A stretch of 64,000 bases of DNA. It comes from Bacteroidota bacterium (lineage in GTDB: Bacteria; Bacteroidota; Bacteroidia; 2-12-FULL-35-15). Under the pieces are notes generated by a model. That model ran no database searches. It had not been told where the DNA came from and was given only the letters and a program-made list of their open reading frames with translations. Positions 37,985-49,105 of the stretch are shown here, piece by piece. A program made the translations under genes and the position numbers. The stretch lies in the NCBI GenBank assembly GCA_016707685.1, contig JADJHE010000018.1:12145-76144 (forward strand). Direction: 5' to 3'. Each line of letters begins with the position of its first letter. Positions within the stretch are counted from its first letter, which is position 1.

Positions 37985-40246
37985 ATGCAAGGCACAACAA
38001 ATGAAAATAGAGAAGCATCCATTGCCTCTAAATTCATTAACAATACCAATAAAAATGTATTCTTAACAGGGAAAGCTGGAACAGGAAAAACCACCTTTCT
38101 AAAATACATCATTAAACATACTTACAAAAACACCGTTATTGCGGCACCAACAGGCATTGCAGCCATCAATGCAGGTGGCGTAACCTTACACTCTTTATTT
38201 CAATTACCATTTGGTGCGTTTATTCCCGACCGTAATGCCAATGCAAATTTTACCGAAAATTCAAAAATAAATACACCCACTACCCTATTCAAACAATTAC
38301 AATTGAATAGTACCAAACGAAAATTAATTCAGGAATTGGAATTACTCATCATCGATGAAGTAAGTATGTTGCGTGCCGATTTGCTCGATGCAATGGATAC
38401 TGTTTTAAGAAGTGTTCGCAGAAAAAATGCAATCCCATTTGGTGGAGTTCAAGTATTGTTTATTGGCGATATGCTTCAATTGCCGCCTGTGGTAAAGATG
38501 ACGAATGGAATTATTTAAAATCGTATTACAAATCGCCCTTTCTTTTTTGATGCACAAGTATTACAAAATAACAAACCCTTGTACATCGAATTGGATAAAA
38601 TCTACCGTCAGGCAGATAATACCTTCATTTCTGTTTTAAATAATTTACGCACCAATCAAGTAACAGCGCAGGACATTGAATTGTTAAACACCTTTTACAA
38701 ACCCAGCTTTGTTCCTGCTAGTAACGAAAACTACATTCAACTTACAACACATAACACAAAGCGGATAGTTTAAACAAACAAGAATTACAAAAACTAAGCT
38801 CCTCCTCCTATTTCTTTAAAGCGGAATCAACGGGCGATTTCAATGAATTTGCGTATCCAATCGATCAAAATTTAGAGCTGAAAAAAGGTGCTCAAATTAT
38901 GTTCATCAAAAATGACCCTACTGGTGCTCAACGTTTCTTTAATGGGAAAATAGGACGCATTTCGGATATTAATTCAAACAAAATTGAAGTACAGTTTGAG
39001 GACGATTCAAAACCAGTGAGTGTTGAAAAATACGAATGGCAAAACATAAAGTATTCACTCAATGAAATGACAAATGAAATTGAGGAAAAGATTGTAGGAA
39101 CATACACTCAGTATCCTATAAAATTAGCCTGGGCAATTACCATTCATAAAAGTCAAGGCTTAACATTCGACAAAGCAATTATTGATATTGGAAGTGCGTT
39201 TGCACCTGGACAAGTGTATGTTGCTTTATCACGATTAACCTCATTAAACGGCTTGGTATTGGCTTCACCTATCAACTACAACAGCATAAGTATTGATGAA
39301 ACAATTAAGCTGTTTAGCAATTCGAAAGACACGACCGATGAATTGGATTCCATTTTTGAAAAAGAATCACATGCGTTTTCAAAATTACATCATCCAATGT
39401 TTCAGTTTTTCAGATACTGCTGGTAAATTAAAATTGCATTTAGAAAGTTATCAAAAAGATGAACAGAAATCGGCCAAACAAAAACACTTCGATTGGGCGA
39501 ATGAATTATACAAGGAATTAGAAGCAAGTAAAATTGTTGCCGATAAGTTCATCAATCAATTAAGTATTATTTTTCAAACAAACGCTCCTGACTACAAACA
39601 ACAGTTGCTCGACCGTGTAACTGCTGCTCAATCTCATTTTAGTCCAATCCTTAAAGGTTTTTCAAAAAAAGTGTTGGCACAACTTGAAAAACTAAAAGAT
39701 GAAAAACGCATCAAAACATACCTGCAAGAATTAGCTGAATTGGATGCGCTTTTCTTCAAACAATTGCAATTGATTCAAAAAGCACAAGCAATGGTGCTTT
39801 CTGCTAATAACAATACTGAATTTTCGAAAGAAACCATCCATACAAGCAAAGAAAATGAAGAACGAGTAACCGAAGTAGGTGCTATTCTTTCTGAAACAAA
39901 AAAGAAAAAGACAAAAAAAGAAAAAGGGCTGACCGAAAAAAAAGAGAAACCCGATACCAAACGCATCAGTTTTGATTTATTCAAAAGTGGGAAATCCATT
40001 GAAGAAATTGCTACCGAACGAAGCATGGTTGCTGGCACCATTGAAAGTCACCTTGCCTATTATGTATCCTTGGGATTGCTGGATGTAACTCAATTTGTGG
40101 ATGAGAAAAAATTAAAGGACATTATTACGGTTGCCAATAGCTTGGATACAACCTTGTTTGGACCTATCAAAAATGCTTTGGGAGAAGAATACACGTATTC
40201 GGACGTACGATTTGCGATGTCGTATTATGCGAATTCAAAAAAATAA
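37985..40246 (+). pseudogene. Pif1/RecD-like SF1 helicase with C-terminal helix-turn-helix domain, frameshifted
   Basis: Four open pieces read as one protein of about 750 residues. The first has Walker A VFLTGKAGTGKTTFLKYI (residues 25-42), APTGIAAINAGGVTLHSLFQLP, Walker B LLIIDEVSML and GDMLQLPPV. Then come the fragment ELDKIYRQADNTFISVLNNL and a third piece with AWAITIHKSQGLTFDKAIID and GQVYVALSRLTS (motifs V and VI). The last piece has coiled coil and a helix-turn-helix (RISFDLFKSGKSIEEIATERSM, GTIESHLAYYVSLGLLDV). This is the Bacteroidota Pif1-like helicase with HTH_40 tail. Breaks are near 38500-38520, 38760 and 39405. It probably unwinds DNA structures, for example G-quadruplexes, during replication or repair. 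Confidence 0.82.
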
Positions 40247-40293
40247 GTCGTAAATTAGAGGATAGTTAATTCTATTTTCAACTATCCTACTCC

Positions 40294-41399
40294 ATGAAAA
40301 AACACATTCTTGCTATCTGCACTTTATTTTTTTCGATGATTTCAATTCATCTTATTGCACAAGAAGAAGAAGCCCAAAGTTGATACGGCAGATGCTGCTG
40401 GAAGCTTTATCAAAGTAGGGAACTACAAATGCGATACAGCTAAAGTGCGTTTAAAAAATAATGATACTAAAGCTGCAAACAAACTCTATTTAGAAGCCAT
40501 AAAAGATTACAAAAAAGCTAAAAGCTAATGCTGGTTCGGAAGGTTATTACCGACTTGCCATTGCGCAAACCAAAACCAAAGATTATAAAAATGCGGTTTT
40601 AAGTTTTGATAAAGCATTAGAGATTGACACGACTAAATACGAAGCATACCGAGAACGTGGTGTTGCTCAAATGGAATTAGGAAAAATGAAAGAAGCAGAA
40701 AGTGATTTCAATAAAGCAATCGACAGAAATTATGAAGATGCTCAATCCTATTACTTAAGAGCAACATTAAAGGAAAAAGGAAAAGACAAACAAGCTGTAA
40801 TTACGGATTTATCGCAAGCGATAGAATTAAATCCAAACCATGAAGATGCATTGTTTAAACGAGGAAAATTATTTCATGATTTCAAAAAAGACTATGTACT
40901 TGCGCTAAACGATTTTAACAAAGTGATTGAAGTAAACCCAGATAGAAATGAAGCTTACTTTTGGAGAGGTAAAACAAAATACAATGGTGGAGATTTTAAA
41001 GCTGCCGACAAAGATTTAAGTCGTTTTTTAGAATACGAAGCCGACAATGTTGACGCACTCATCATACGTGGAGCAACCCGAATCAACATCAATGATAACT
41101 CTGGAGCGGTTCGTGATTACGATGAAGTAATAAAACAAGATCCGAAAAACTTCATTGCATTAACAAATAGAGGAACTGCAAAAGGTGCAATGAAAAATTT
41201 TGCAGGTGCACTAGAAGATTTGGATTTAGCAATTAAAATAAAGTTTGACTACTCACCTGCTTACATCAACCGTGCGTCCATCAAATTTGCTTCGGGTGAT
41301 AAAAAAGGTGCATGTAAAGATTTAGAGAAAGCAGATGGCTTGAACAATGAAAAGGCATTCAACTTGATTGAAAAATATTGCAAAGAGTTCAATAAATAA
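40294..41399 (+). CDS. Secreted TPR-repeat protein, N terminus frameshifted
   Basis: The start at 40294 gives a signal peptide (MKKHILAICTLFFSMISIHLIAQ). One frame change near 40378 reads KVDTADAAGSFIKVGNYKCD, and another near 40520-40524 reads KKAKANAGSEGYYRLAIAQTK. From there TPR repeats run continuously to 41399. At least six 34-residue units can be seen with the W-LG-Y-A-F-A-P pattern (for example YRERGVAQMELGKMKEAESDFNKAI and ALTNRGTAKGAMKNFAGALEDLDLAI). It probably acts as a periplasmic protein-binding scaffold. I cannot identify a partner. The last part, SGDKKGACKDLEKADGLNN, is typical of Bacteroidota TPR proteins. Confidence 0.8.
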
Positions 41400-41401
41400 G
41401 T

Positions 41402-42447
41402 TTATTCAATCAAAATTGATTCATTGGGCTTAACAGCATTGATTTTCATAGAGCCATCCGAATAGAAATCTAATCGAATGAATCCAGTCGATTGATCACT
41501 CTCCCACTTCGATTCAAATCGTTTTTTCTTTTGTAAACCCGACAATTTACTTCCGGAGCCACTAACAATATACTTATCATTTCCTATATTAAAATACTGC
41601 ATGTTATGATCATGGCCAGAAACATAAATTAGATGATCGTATTTATCAAACAAAACAAACATTTTTTTGCGAAACTGCTTATAATGTCGGCTATCGATGT
41701 CCTGAGAAAACAAACGATACAAACCAGCCAATCCAAACAACTGAAATGGTGGAACATAATTCACCATAAATCGAAGTGGTTGCATTTTTTTAGAATGATT
41801 TCCATTTGTATACAAAGGATGATGGCCTGCAATAATAACCTGTTCCTGATTATTTTTTGAATACAGCAACATGCTATCTAACTTTTCAAAAAACACTTTT
41901 TCAGTATTTTTTTTGAACCAATTGAATTCTTTTTAAAAACATGTAAAAACCATTGTGTGTCGATAATAATCAAACGAAGTTTATTTGCTAATAAAACAGA
42001 ATGTGGCCCCGGCAAAGCATCCTTTGGGTAAAAGGCACCGTTTAATTTATTTACAATAGTGGATTGATTTCGTAAAAAGGAATCAACGTACAACTGCTGA
42101 GCATACAGTTTTTTATTCCCTTTTCGTTTTTGAGCATCCCAATCGTGGTTACCTGGTATAATATAGGCTTGTCCAACATATGATTTTAAAATATTTAATT
42201 GAGCATTCATTCGAAGAATGGAATTTGAATCTTTTAGATCCAAGCCACTAGGATACACATTATCTCCTAAAAACAAGACCGAACTTTTTTCATCATTGTT
42301 TAATTCTTGCTTTAATTTGAGCAATGCTTCGTGCGGTTGCGTATGCTCACCGGCATCGCCAATTAAATAAACTGAATATTTTTTTTCTTGAGAAAAACTC
42401 AACACAACAGCAAAACAAGCAATAATTAATAGAAAACAATTTTTCAT
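41402..42447 (-). pseudogene. Secreted calcineurin-like metallophosphoesterase, one frameshift
   Basis: A signal peptide (MKNCFLLIIACFAVVLSFSQ) precedes the metallophosphoesterase metal motifs: VYLIGDAGEHTQP (GDAGE), SVLFLGDNVYPSG, IIPGNHDWDAQKRKG and, in the second frame, QVIIAGHHPLY and YVSGHDHNMQYF. A change in the eight-T run at 41907-41914 is needed to join the halves (SKKNTEKVFFEKLDS). The joined protein is about 348 residues. The layout is close to purple-acid-phosphatase-like or surface 5'-nucleotidase-like enzymes, but the substrate is unknown. The stop of nth lies two bases before the ATG, so the two genes are one transcript. Confidence 0.82.
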
Positions 42448-42449
42448 TG

Positions 42450-43104
42450 CTATGTTGTTTTTTTCTTTTTTGTTAAGGCTTCAAAATATTTGCAATAGGC
42501 TTTTAATTCGCATTCGTGGCACTTAGGACTACGAGCAGTACAAACATAGCGTCCATGCAAAATCAACCAATGGTGAGCGACTGCTACCTTTTCTTCAGGA
42601 ATAAACTTGATTAATTGTTTTCGGTTTCGAGTGGTGTAGTTGAATTGGTAGTGAGTCCCAAACGAGCCGAAACACGAAACACATGCGTATCAACAGCCAT
42701 AGCGGGTTTATCATAAACAACAGAGGCAATTACATTTGCTGTTTTGCGACCAACACCAGGCATTTTTGCAAGTCATTTATTTCAGAAGGCACAATACCTT
42801 TAAAATCGTGAATGAGCATGTGTGCCATCCCTACTAAATGTTTTGCTTTATTATTGGGGTAACTAATACTTCGAATATATTGAAACACTTCATCGCTGCT
42901 TGCTTCTGCCATCACTTCGGGCTTAGGAAATGCCTTAAACAAAGCAGGTGTAACCATGTTTACACGCTTATCGGTGCATTGAGCAGATAATATAACAGCT
43001 ACTAATAATTGATATGGATTTTTATAATGCAATTCCGTTTCTGCAATTGGATGATTTTTGCTGAAGTAATCTATTATTTTCTCGAAACGTTCTTTTTTTG
43101 TCAT
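42450..43104 (-). pseudogene. nth: Endonuclease III, two frameshifts
   Basis: The base-excision-repair glycosylase/AP lyase for oxidised pyrimidines. The N-terminal part is intact (ETELHYKNPYQLLVAVILSAQCTDKRV, TPALFKAFPKPEVMAEA, RSISYPNNKAKHLVGMAHML). Losing one A in the five-base run (42763-42767, T on the + strand) shifts the frame. Restored text reads INDLQKMPGVGRKTANVIAS, the helix-hairpin-helix with its catalytic Lys, then MAVDTHVFRV with the catalytic Asp. A second break near 42622 follows, then the C-x6-C-x2-C-x5-C cluster CTARSPKCHECELKAYC that binds the 4Fe-4S cluster. The total is about 218 residues, the normal length. Confidence 0.92.
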
Positions 43105-43110
43105 AAAACA

Positions 43111-44416
43111 CTATTTATTATTCAGTCGTTTCAATGTTTGCCAAATGTATTTTTCGGAAGGAAGCAATGTATTTTGAATACGTTTAGCGTATTCAATACT
43201 ATCTGTAATTTCTTTATTTTTTAATTGAATGATATCATTTTTAACTTCTAAATTTTCATTTGCAATCGACAATGCCTTGTTCGACTTTTGTTTTTCATAA
43301 TAACGAAAAAAGAACAATAACATTAAAAGAACTGCTACACCAATACCAATCATTAAAATATTTTGTCGGGTTTGTTGCTGACTCAATTTTGCTTCTTGCA
43401 ACTCAATTTGTTGTTTTTGTTTTTCACTTTCATACTTTCCTTCTATTTCCAATACTTGTTTGTTACTTTCCACATTAAAAACAGAATCTTTGTAATTGGA
43501 ATAATGGATGTAATATTCTAGTGCTTTTTCGAAATTTAATGTTTTTGAATATAAGTTAGATATATTTAAACAAACCGTTTTGATATTATCATACGCTTTA
43601 CGTTCAACAAAAATTGCATATGCTTTCTCATAAAAATCCAAAGCAATGGTTTTGCTACCTTGTTTTTCATAAGCGGCGCAATAATCTCATAAGTACTAGC
43701 ATTCCATAAGAATTATCAAGTTCTTTAAGCTGAATCACCGCTTTATCAAAATTCTCGAATGCCTCATCGTACCTTTCCAATTCGACCAAACAATTACCTA
43801 TAAGTGTATAACAGATTGACAAGGGATACAACGCTTTTTGTTTTTCAAAAATTATTTTTGAACGTTTAAAATAATCAATTGCTTTTGCGGCTTCTTTTCT
43901 ATCCAAATAAATATTACCAATTCCGATAGAAGAAATAGCCATCATGTATTTACTAGAATCTTGTGCAGCAATTTCATAACTTTTAAGATACGACTCTAAA
44001 GCTTTTTCATTGTTTTCAAGTCCTAAATAAGTATTTCCAATGGAATTCATCAAATTACTCATTGCCCTTTTGTTATTCAATTTCTCAAATAATTTATAGC
44101 CTTCTATTGAATAGTGAAGAGCGGTTTTGTATTCTCCTTTGCCATTGTAAAAGCCTCCTTTGCGATCATATCCATCTGCTATGCCTGCTGTGTAATTTAT
44201 TTTTTTTGAAAGGGCAATTGCTTTATCTGCATATAGAAGGCAACTATCATTTGCCTTGTGCATATAAGCTAAAGAAATTTTATTTAGTGTTTGAACAGCA
44301 CTCGTATCTTCTGTAGGAAAATCTTTCAAATGCTTTTTTAAGCTGTCTATATTATTTTCAGCTGAAAATAAAGACAAGTGAAAAACAAAAAAAAGCAGTA
44401 GTAGTTTTGATGACAT
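43111..44416 (-). pseudogene. TPR membrane signalling protein lacking a phosphatase domain, frameshifted
   Basis: A signal peptide (MSSKLLLLFFVFHLSLFSAE) leads into about seven TPR units (GEYKTALHYSIEGYKLFEKL, NTYLGLENNEKALESYLKSYEIA and others). One membrane helix (QNILMIGIGVAVLLMLLFFF) and a coiled coil follow, ending KNKEITDSIEYAKRIQNTLL then PSEKYIWQTLKRLNNK and a stop. The frame changes twice near 43675-43705, giving MLASTYEIIAAAYEKQGSK. In the paralogue at 44.5-46.7 kb the same KEIIDSITYAKRIQ linker leads into a SpoIIE phosphatase. Here the protein stops soon after it, so it may be a non-enzymatic partner. No kinase or DNA-binding domain is present. Confidence 0.78.
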
Positions 44417-44544
44417 TAGACAAATATAAAAAAAATAGATGCTATAATTGAAGCTATTTTAGAGAATTGTTCCCAAGTACCAGAGCAGTAAATTAACCTA
44501 TTGATAAAGAGAAAGAAATATATTCAACAGAATGGAATAACAAC

Positions 44545-46749
44545 CTACATGCGTACTCCAATTACACAAATATCATCCACTTGTTCCATATCTCCTTGCC
44601 AATGATTAAATGCTTTTTCGAGTGCTAGTTTTTGATAGGCTGGTGGATGTTGAATTATTGATACCATTAATTCTTTTAATTGAGATCGTTTGAATTTTTT
44701 CTTTTTTTCTCCACCAAACTGATCGGCATAACCATCTGTAAAAAGCAATAGCTGATCACCCTTTGCTAATTGCAGCGAATGATTTGTAAAACTTGTGAAA
44801 TTATCGGAATAGCCAATTGGCGATTTGTCGCCTTTTAGCTCAATAAATTGAGTTGAGTTATCCGATTCTTTTTTAAATATCCAAAGAGGATGGTTAGCAC
44901 CCGCCCATTGCAATTCGTAGGTAGTTAAATTCAATCGAAAAATAGACATGTCCATTCCATCTTTATTCTCACCTATTCTACCCGACTGATTTAAATCACG
45001 AATAAAACGTGCACGCAGCTGATTTAAAATCTCGTTCGGTGATAATAAATCTGCTGTTGCATTTATTTCATTTAAGAAGGAAGTGCCCAGCATGGTTAAA
45101 AATGCGCCAGGAACACCATGCCCTGTACAATCAGCAACTGTTAAATACCAATATTTTTGAGTAGAATTTGCTGCTGCTTTTTCGAGCGACCAATAAAAAT
45201 CGCCACTAACAATGTCTTTTGGTTGAAACAAAATAAAGTGTTCTGGCAAATGTTTGCTCACATGCTCTTCCTCTTTAAGTAAGGCTAATTGAATACGTTT
45301 TGCATACGTAATACTATCGATAATTTCCTTTTGTTTTTCATCCACAATTTCTTTTTGGCGCGCAATAATTCCATTCTTCTTTTTTGTATCACGGTAACGG
45401 TAGAATGCATAAATGGAAATTGCTACGAACAATGTCAAACCAAAAAAGAATACATATTTAAGTGTTTTTTCTTGCTTCAAAGCACTTTCTTGTGCTGCAA
45501 TTTGTGCATCTTTCACTTTCTGAAATTCATTATTCTTGATACTATCCGCAATTACTCTTTTTTCATAGGCATATTGAAACTGCATTTGCAAAGCAGCTTT
45601 GCGCGTAGATTCATTCAATGCACTGTCCTTTAGTTTAATATAAAACTCATGCATCTGCAAAGCATTCTGAAAATCATTTTTCTCTTTATAAACCTGACTC
45701 ATTAAATCTGCAGCATCTGCTAATTCATTTACAAAACCAATTTCCTGTGCAAGGGAATACGCTTCTTTTGCATAGTTAAGTGCTTCGGCAGGCTTTTTAA
45801 ATTTTAAATAAATAGTTGCAACATTAATGGCTGTACTTACCAACACAGGCTTATCTGTACCTTTTGTCGACATGGTATAGGCCAACAAATAATTGTCCAA
45901 TGCACCTTTATTATCACCACTTTCTTCGTACACATAACCAATGTTATTATAGGAATTAGCGATACCATCTAAATCATTAATTTCCTTCTGAATTTGCAAT
46001 GCTCTATTTAAATACGATAAAGCTTCTTGAGGTTTATTACGTTTATGATACAGCAATGCTAAATTATTCATAGAAATACCAACACTACGTTTATCTCCTT
46101 GCTTTTCGCTTATCTTTAAACTACGTAAATTATAGCTAATAGCTGTTTTTATGTCGCCCTGACGATTATAAATAATTGCTAAATTATTCAAGGCATTCGC
46201 TATGCCTGTATCATAGTTTGCGCTTTCATACAATTTCAAACTCTTATGATAACAATCCAAAGCACTTAAAATATCTCCTTGCGATTTATAGGCATAACCA
46301 ATATTATTCAATGCAGCTGCCATTCCTATTTTATCGCCCAGCACTTGCATAATATCAATTGCTTTTTGATAATAAAAAATAGAACTATCCAAATTACCTA
46401 AACTGTTATGTAAATAACCTTTGTTTATTTGCGAATTGGCATAATGATATTGTGCTCTTTTTTTTATAGCAGGCACATCACTTTTTAGTAGTTGTTGCGA
46501 CAATGCCTCCATTTGTTTATTGTAAACAGGCCATACATTATCATCTACACTCTTTTCAGCAATCGCATTTAATAAATGTAATTTAGTTGTGTCGTTGGGA
46601 GTTGATTTCAAAAGCAAAATCAATGAATCCACTTCTTTTTGTGCAAAAAGAAGATTCGTACAAAGTACCAAACATAGTATACTGGATAGTATCGTTTTCA
46701 CATTAGCAATATACAATTTTTCATTGATTAAACTAATTTTCAAACGCAA
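44545..46749 (-). CDS. TPR membrane sensor with C-terminal SpoIIE-type PP2C phosphatase
   Basis: A 734-residue protein. An N-terminal signal segment (to about residue 37, ending LFAQ) is followed by seven to eight TPRs (residues about 90-380, for example NNIGYAYKSQGDILSALDCY). A helical coil, one membrane helix (LKYVFFFGLTLFVAISIYAFYRY) and a linker (KQKEIIDSITYAKRIQLALL) lead to the PP2C-like domain. That domain has VSGDFYWSLE, TVADCTGHGVPGAFLTMLGTS, FTDGYADQFGGEKKKKF and DDICVIGVRM, with the Asp residues that bind metals. It should dephosphorylate a Ser/Thr protein, such as an anti-sigma-factor antagonist, in response to a periplasmic signal read by the TPRs. Confidence 0.88.
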   Translation of the reverse strand: MRLKISLINEKLYIANVKTILSSILCLVLCTNLLFAQKEVDSLILLLKSTPNDTTKLHLLNAIAEKSVDDNVWPVYNKQMEALSQQLLKSDVPAIKKRAQYHYANSQINKGYLHNSLGNLDSSIFYYQKAIDIMQVLGDKIGMAAALNNIGYAYKSQGDILSALDCYHKSLKLYESANYDTGIANALNNLAIIYNRQGDIKTAISYNLRSLKISEKQGDKRSVGISMNNLALLYHKRNKPQEALSYLNRALQIQKEINDLDGIANSYNNIGYVYEESGDNKGALDNYLLAYTMSTKGTDKPVLVSTAINVATIYLKFKKPAEALNYAKEAYSLAQEIGFVNELADAADLMSQVYKEKNDFQNALQMHEFYIKLKDSALNESTRKAALQMQFQYAYEKRVIADSIKNNEFQKVKDAQIAAQESALKQEKTLKYVFFFGLTLFVAISIYAFYRYRDTKKKNGIIARQKEIVDEKQKEIIDSITYAKRIQLALLKEEEHVSKHLPEHFILFQPKDIVSGDFYWSLEKAAANSTQKYWYLTVADCTGHGVPGAFLTMLGTSFLNEINATADLLSPNEILNQLRARFIRDLNQSGRIGENKDGMDMSIFRLNLTTYELQWAGANHPLWIFKKESDNSTQFIELKGDKSPIGYSDNFTSFTNHSLQLAKGDQLLLFTDGYADQFGGEKKKKFKRSQLKELMVSIIQHPPAYQKLALEKAFNHWQGDMEQVDDICVIGVRM

Positions 46750-46881
46750 TAATGAATGGGTTCAAAAGCACCAAAAAGCAATTGATTTGCAAAGCGAATA
46801 ATATATACTGCTGGATATAAATTAAAGAGGAAACAAAAAAATCCCTAGAAATCCTGAGGCTGTTTATAAGAAAAATACTAT

Positions 46882-48879
46882 TTAGTATTTCCAAAGTACT
46901 TGCAATTGCTCTTCGAATCGTGCTTTTGGTAAAAAATTCCATTCCAAATCAGCATTCATAGGAACAGGTGTGTCTAAACTTGCTGAACGAACAACTGGTG
47001 CATCTAAATTCTCAAAACAATTTTCTGAAATTACTGCAGCCAACTCGCCACCTAATCTTCCTACCAATGTATCTTCATGCAAAATAATGGCTTTACCTGT
47101 TTTCATAACCGATTTAATGATTGCTTCTTTGTCAAATGGTAACAAGGTTCTTAAATCGACTAAATCAGCCGAAATGTTAGGATATTTATCCAATACTTCT
47201 AGAGCCCAATGTACACCAATACCATAAGTGATAATACTAACATCGTTTCCTTCACGTACTAAATTTGCTTTACCAATTGGCACTGTAAAATAATCATCTG
47301 CTACATCTTCGGTAACACTTCTATACAATGCTTTTTGTTCAAAATACATAACAGGATTTGGATCTTCGAACGAAGCCAACAACAATCCTTTTGCATCACT
47401 TGGAAATGCAGGATACACCACTTTTAATCCTGGAGTATGTGTAAACCATGCTTCATTGCTTTGAGAATGGAATGGTCCAGCTGCCACTGCTGCACCTGTT
47501 GGCATACGAACTACCACATCGGCATTTTGTCCCCAACGGTAATGCGATTTTGCTAAATTATTTACAATCTGATTAAACCCTTCTGTTACAAAATCAGCAA
47601 ACTGCATTTCAACCATCGCTTTCATTCCATTGATAGATAAGCCAAAACCGCTACCTACAATTGCCGACTCACACAAAGGTGTATTGCGAACTCGTTTTTT
47701 CCCAAACTCTTCCACAAAACCTTCGGTAATTTTAAACACACCACCATATTCTGCAATGTCTTGTCCCATCAACACCAAGTTAGAATGCTTGCGCATTGCC
47801 AAGCGCATCCCATCCGATATGGCATCAATCATACGCTTGTTTGTTTTGTTACCACTTGCTTTTGTTTCTACAAAATCAAAAGGTGCATACATATCACGTA
47901 ATTCCAATTCTGTATTTGGAGGAGGCAATGTTTCGGCATACGCTAATTCTAAGCCTGTTTCAATCTCTTCTTTAATTTCTGCACGGAATCCTTCAATCAT
48001 TTTTTCATCCAACACACCTTCTTGCAACAAGTATTTTTCGAAATTATTCAATGGATCTTTTTTACCCCAGATATCAAACAATTCCTTTGGAACATATTTG
48101 GTACCCGATGCTTCTTCGTGCCCACGCATACGGAATGTAATTAATTCCAATAAAATTGGACGAGGATTTTTACGCATCGATTCGGTTAAACGTTTTACGG
48201 TATCGTATACTTCCAACACATTGTTTCCATCCACCTGCACTGCTTCCATCCCATAACCAATTCCTTTATCGATAAATTGTTTGCAACGGAATTGCTCATT
48301 ACTAGGTGTTGACAAACCATATCCATTGTTTTCAATTGCAAAAATCACAGGCAAATCCCAAACAGCTGCCACATTCAATGCTTCGTGAAAATCTCCTTCA
48401 CTTGCACCACCATCACCCGAAAAAACAACTGTTGCTTTATTATTTTCTTTCAATAAATTACCCAATGCAATTCCATCGGCCAAACCAAGTTGTGGACCTA
48501 AATGCGAGATCATCCCAATGATTTTGTACTCTTGGGTTCCAAAATGGAAAGAACGATCACGCCCTTTGGTAAAACCACTCGGTTTTCCTTGGAACTGACA
48601 AAACAAGCGATTCAAAGGAATACCACGAGAAGTAAATACACCTAAATTACGATGCATCGGTAAAATATACTCTTCTTTGTCCATTGCCATAGCAATACCA
48701 ACAGAACCAGCTTCCTGCCCAATACCACTAAACCATTTAGCAATTTTACCTTGGCGTAAAAGCACCAACATTTTTTCTTCAATCATTCGAGGCTTTAATA
48801 CACCTTTGTAAAGGTCTATCAATACCTCATCTTTATATTTTTTTCGATCGTAACGAATAGGAGTTTCTGCAGTAATCAT
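46882..48879 (-). CDS. 2-oxoacid dehydrogenase E1 component, alpha and beta subunits fused
   Basis: A 665-residue single protein. Residues about 1-340 are the thiamine-diphosphate E1-alpha part (GKIAKWFSGIGQEAGSVGIA; metal-TPP motif VFSGDGGASEGDFHEALNVA ending ENNGYG). Residues about 345-665 are the E1-beta part (NLVLMGQDIAEYGGVFKITEG, VEMQFADFVTEGFNQIVNN, VVRMPTGAAVAAGPFHSQSNE, then GRLGGELAAVIS). The closest types are branched-chain 2-oxoacid or pyruvate dehydrogenases, and the fusion is common in Bacteroidota. It decarboxylates the 2-oxoacid and passes the acyl group to the lipoyl E2, which is not in the window. The substrate preference cannot be read from sequence alone. Confidence 0.9.
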   Translation of the reverse strand: MITAETPIRYDRKKYKDEVLIDLYKGVLKPRMIEEKMLVLLRQGKIAKWFSGIGQEAGSVGIAMAMDKEEYILPMHRNLGVFTSRGIPLNRLFCQFQGKPSGFTKGRDRSFHFGTQEYKIIGMISHLGPQLGLADGIALGNLLKENNKATVVFSGDGGASEGDFHEALNVAAVWDLPVIFAIENNGYGLSTPSNEQFRCKQFIDKGIGYGMEAVQVDGNNVLEVYDTVKRLTESMRKNPRPILLELITFRMRGHEEASGTKYVPKELFDIWGKKDPLNNFEKYLLQEGVLDEKMIEGFRAEIKEEIETGLELAYAETLPPPNTELELRDMYAPFDFVETKASGNKTNKRMIDAISDGMRLAMRKHSNLVLMGQDIAEYGGVFKITEGFVEEFGKKRVRNTPLCESAIVGSGFGLSINGMKAMVEMQFADFVTEGFNQIVNNLAKSHYRWGQNADVVVRMPTGAAVAAGPFHSQSNEAWFTHTPGLKVVYPAFPSDAKGLLLASFEDPNPVMYFEQKALYRSVTEDVADDYFTVPIGKANLVREGNDVSIITYGIGVHWALEVLDKYPNISADLVDLRTLLPFDKEAIIKSVMKTGKAIILHEDTLVGRLGGELAAVISENCFENLDAPVVRSASLDTPVPMNADLEWNFLPKARFEEQLQVLWKY

Positions 48880-48943
48880 ATGTATTGTTTTTACGGGCGT
48901 AAAATTATTAAAAAATAAGGACTTTTAGCGGTATAATTTTCCG

Positions 48944-48951
48944 TAATTTTG
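48944..48951 (+). promoter_or_regulatory. Putative -7 promoter element (TAATTTTG)
   Basis: TAATTTTG fits TAnnTTTG, ten bases before the ATG at 48962. It faces the small Cys protein and the secreted protein that follows, divergent from the E1 gene. Confidence 0.5.
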
Positions 48952-48961
48952 TATTCCAATC

Positions 48962-49105
48962 ATGATTCAAGAAATAGCCGTATATCTACTTGTTTTATTA
49001 GCACTTTGCTATGTTGGCTACCGCTTTTATGCAAGCATCAAAAAAAAGCAAGCCTGCGATAAGTGCGAACTCATGAAAGCTGTTAAGAAAACCGAACCAA
49101 AATGA
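48962..49105 (+). CDS. Small Cys-containing membrane protein (FeoB-associated-like)
   Basis: A 47-codon frame with one membrane helix (residues about 5-22, MIQEIAVYLLVLLALCYVGY) and a short basic tail holding a CDKC pair. It resembles the FeoB-associated Cys-rich membrane proteins of Bacteroidota, which also begin MIQ and end in a Cys-rich tail, but no feoB is next to it. The stop overlaps the ATG of the next gene (ATGA), so the two are coupled. A -7 element lies ten bases upstream. It could bind a metal or heme, or be a membrane anchor. Confidence 0.6.
   Translation: MIQEIAVYLLVLLALCYVGYRFYASIKKKQACDKCELMKAVKKTEPK

Noticed and set aside
47630..48256. A 208-codon open frame on the + strand inside the E1 dehydrogenase gene
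   Set aside because: It is antisense to a well-conserved enzyme, has no recognisable domain or signal, and its composition mirrors the opposite coding strand.
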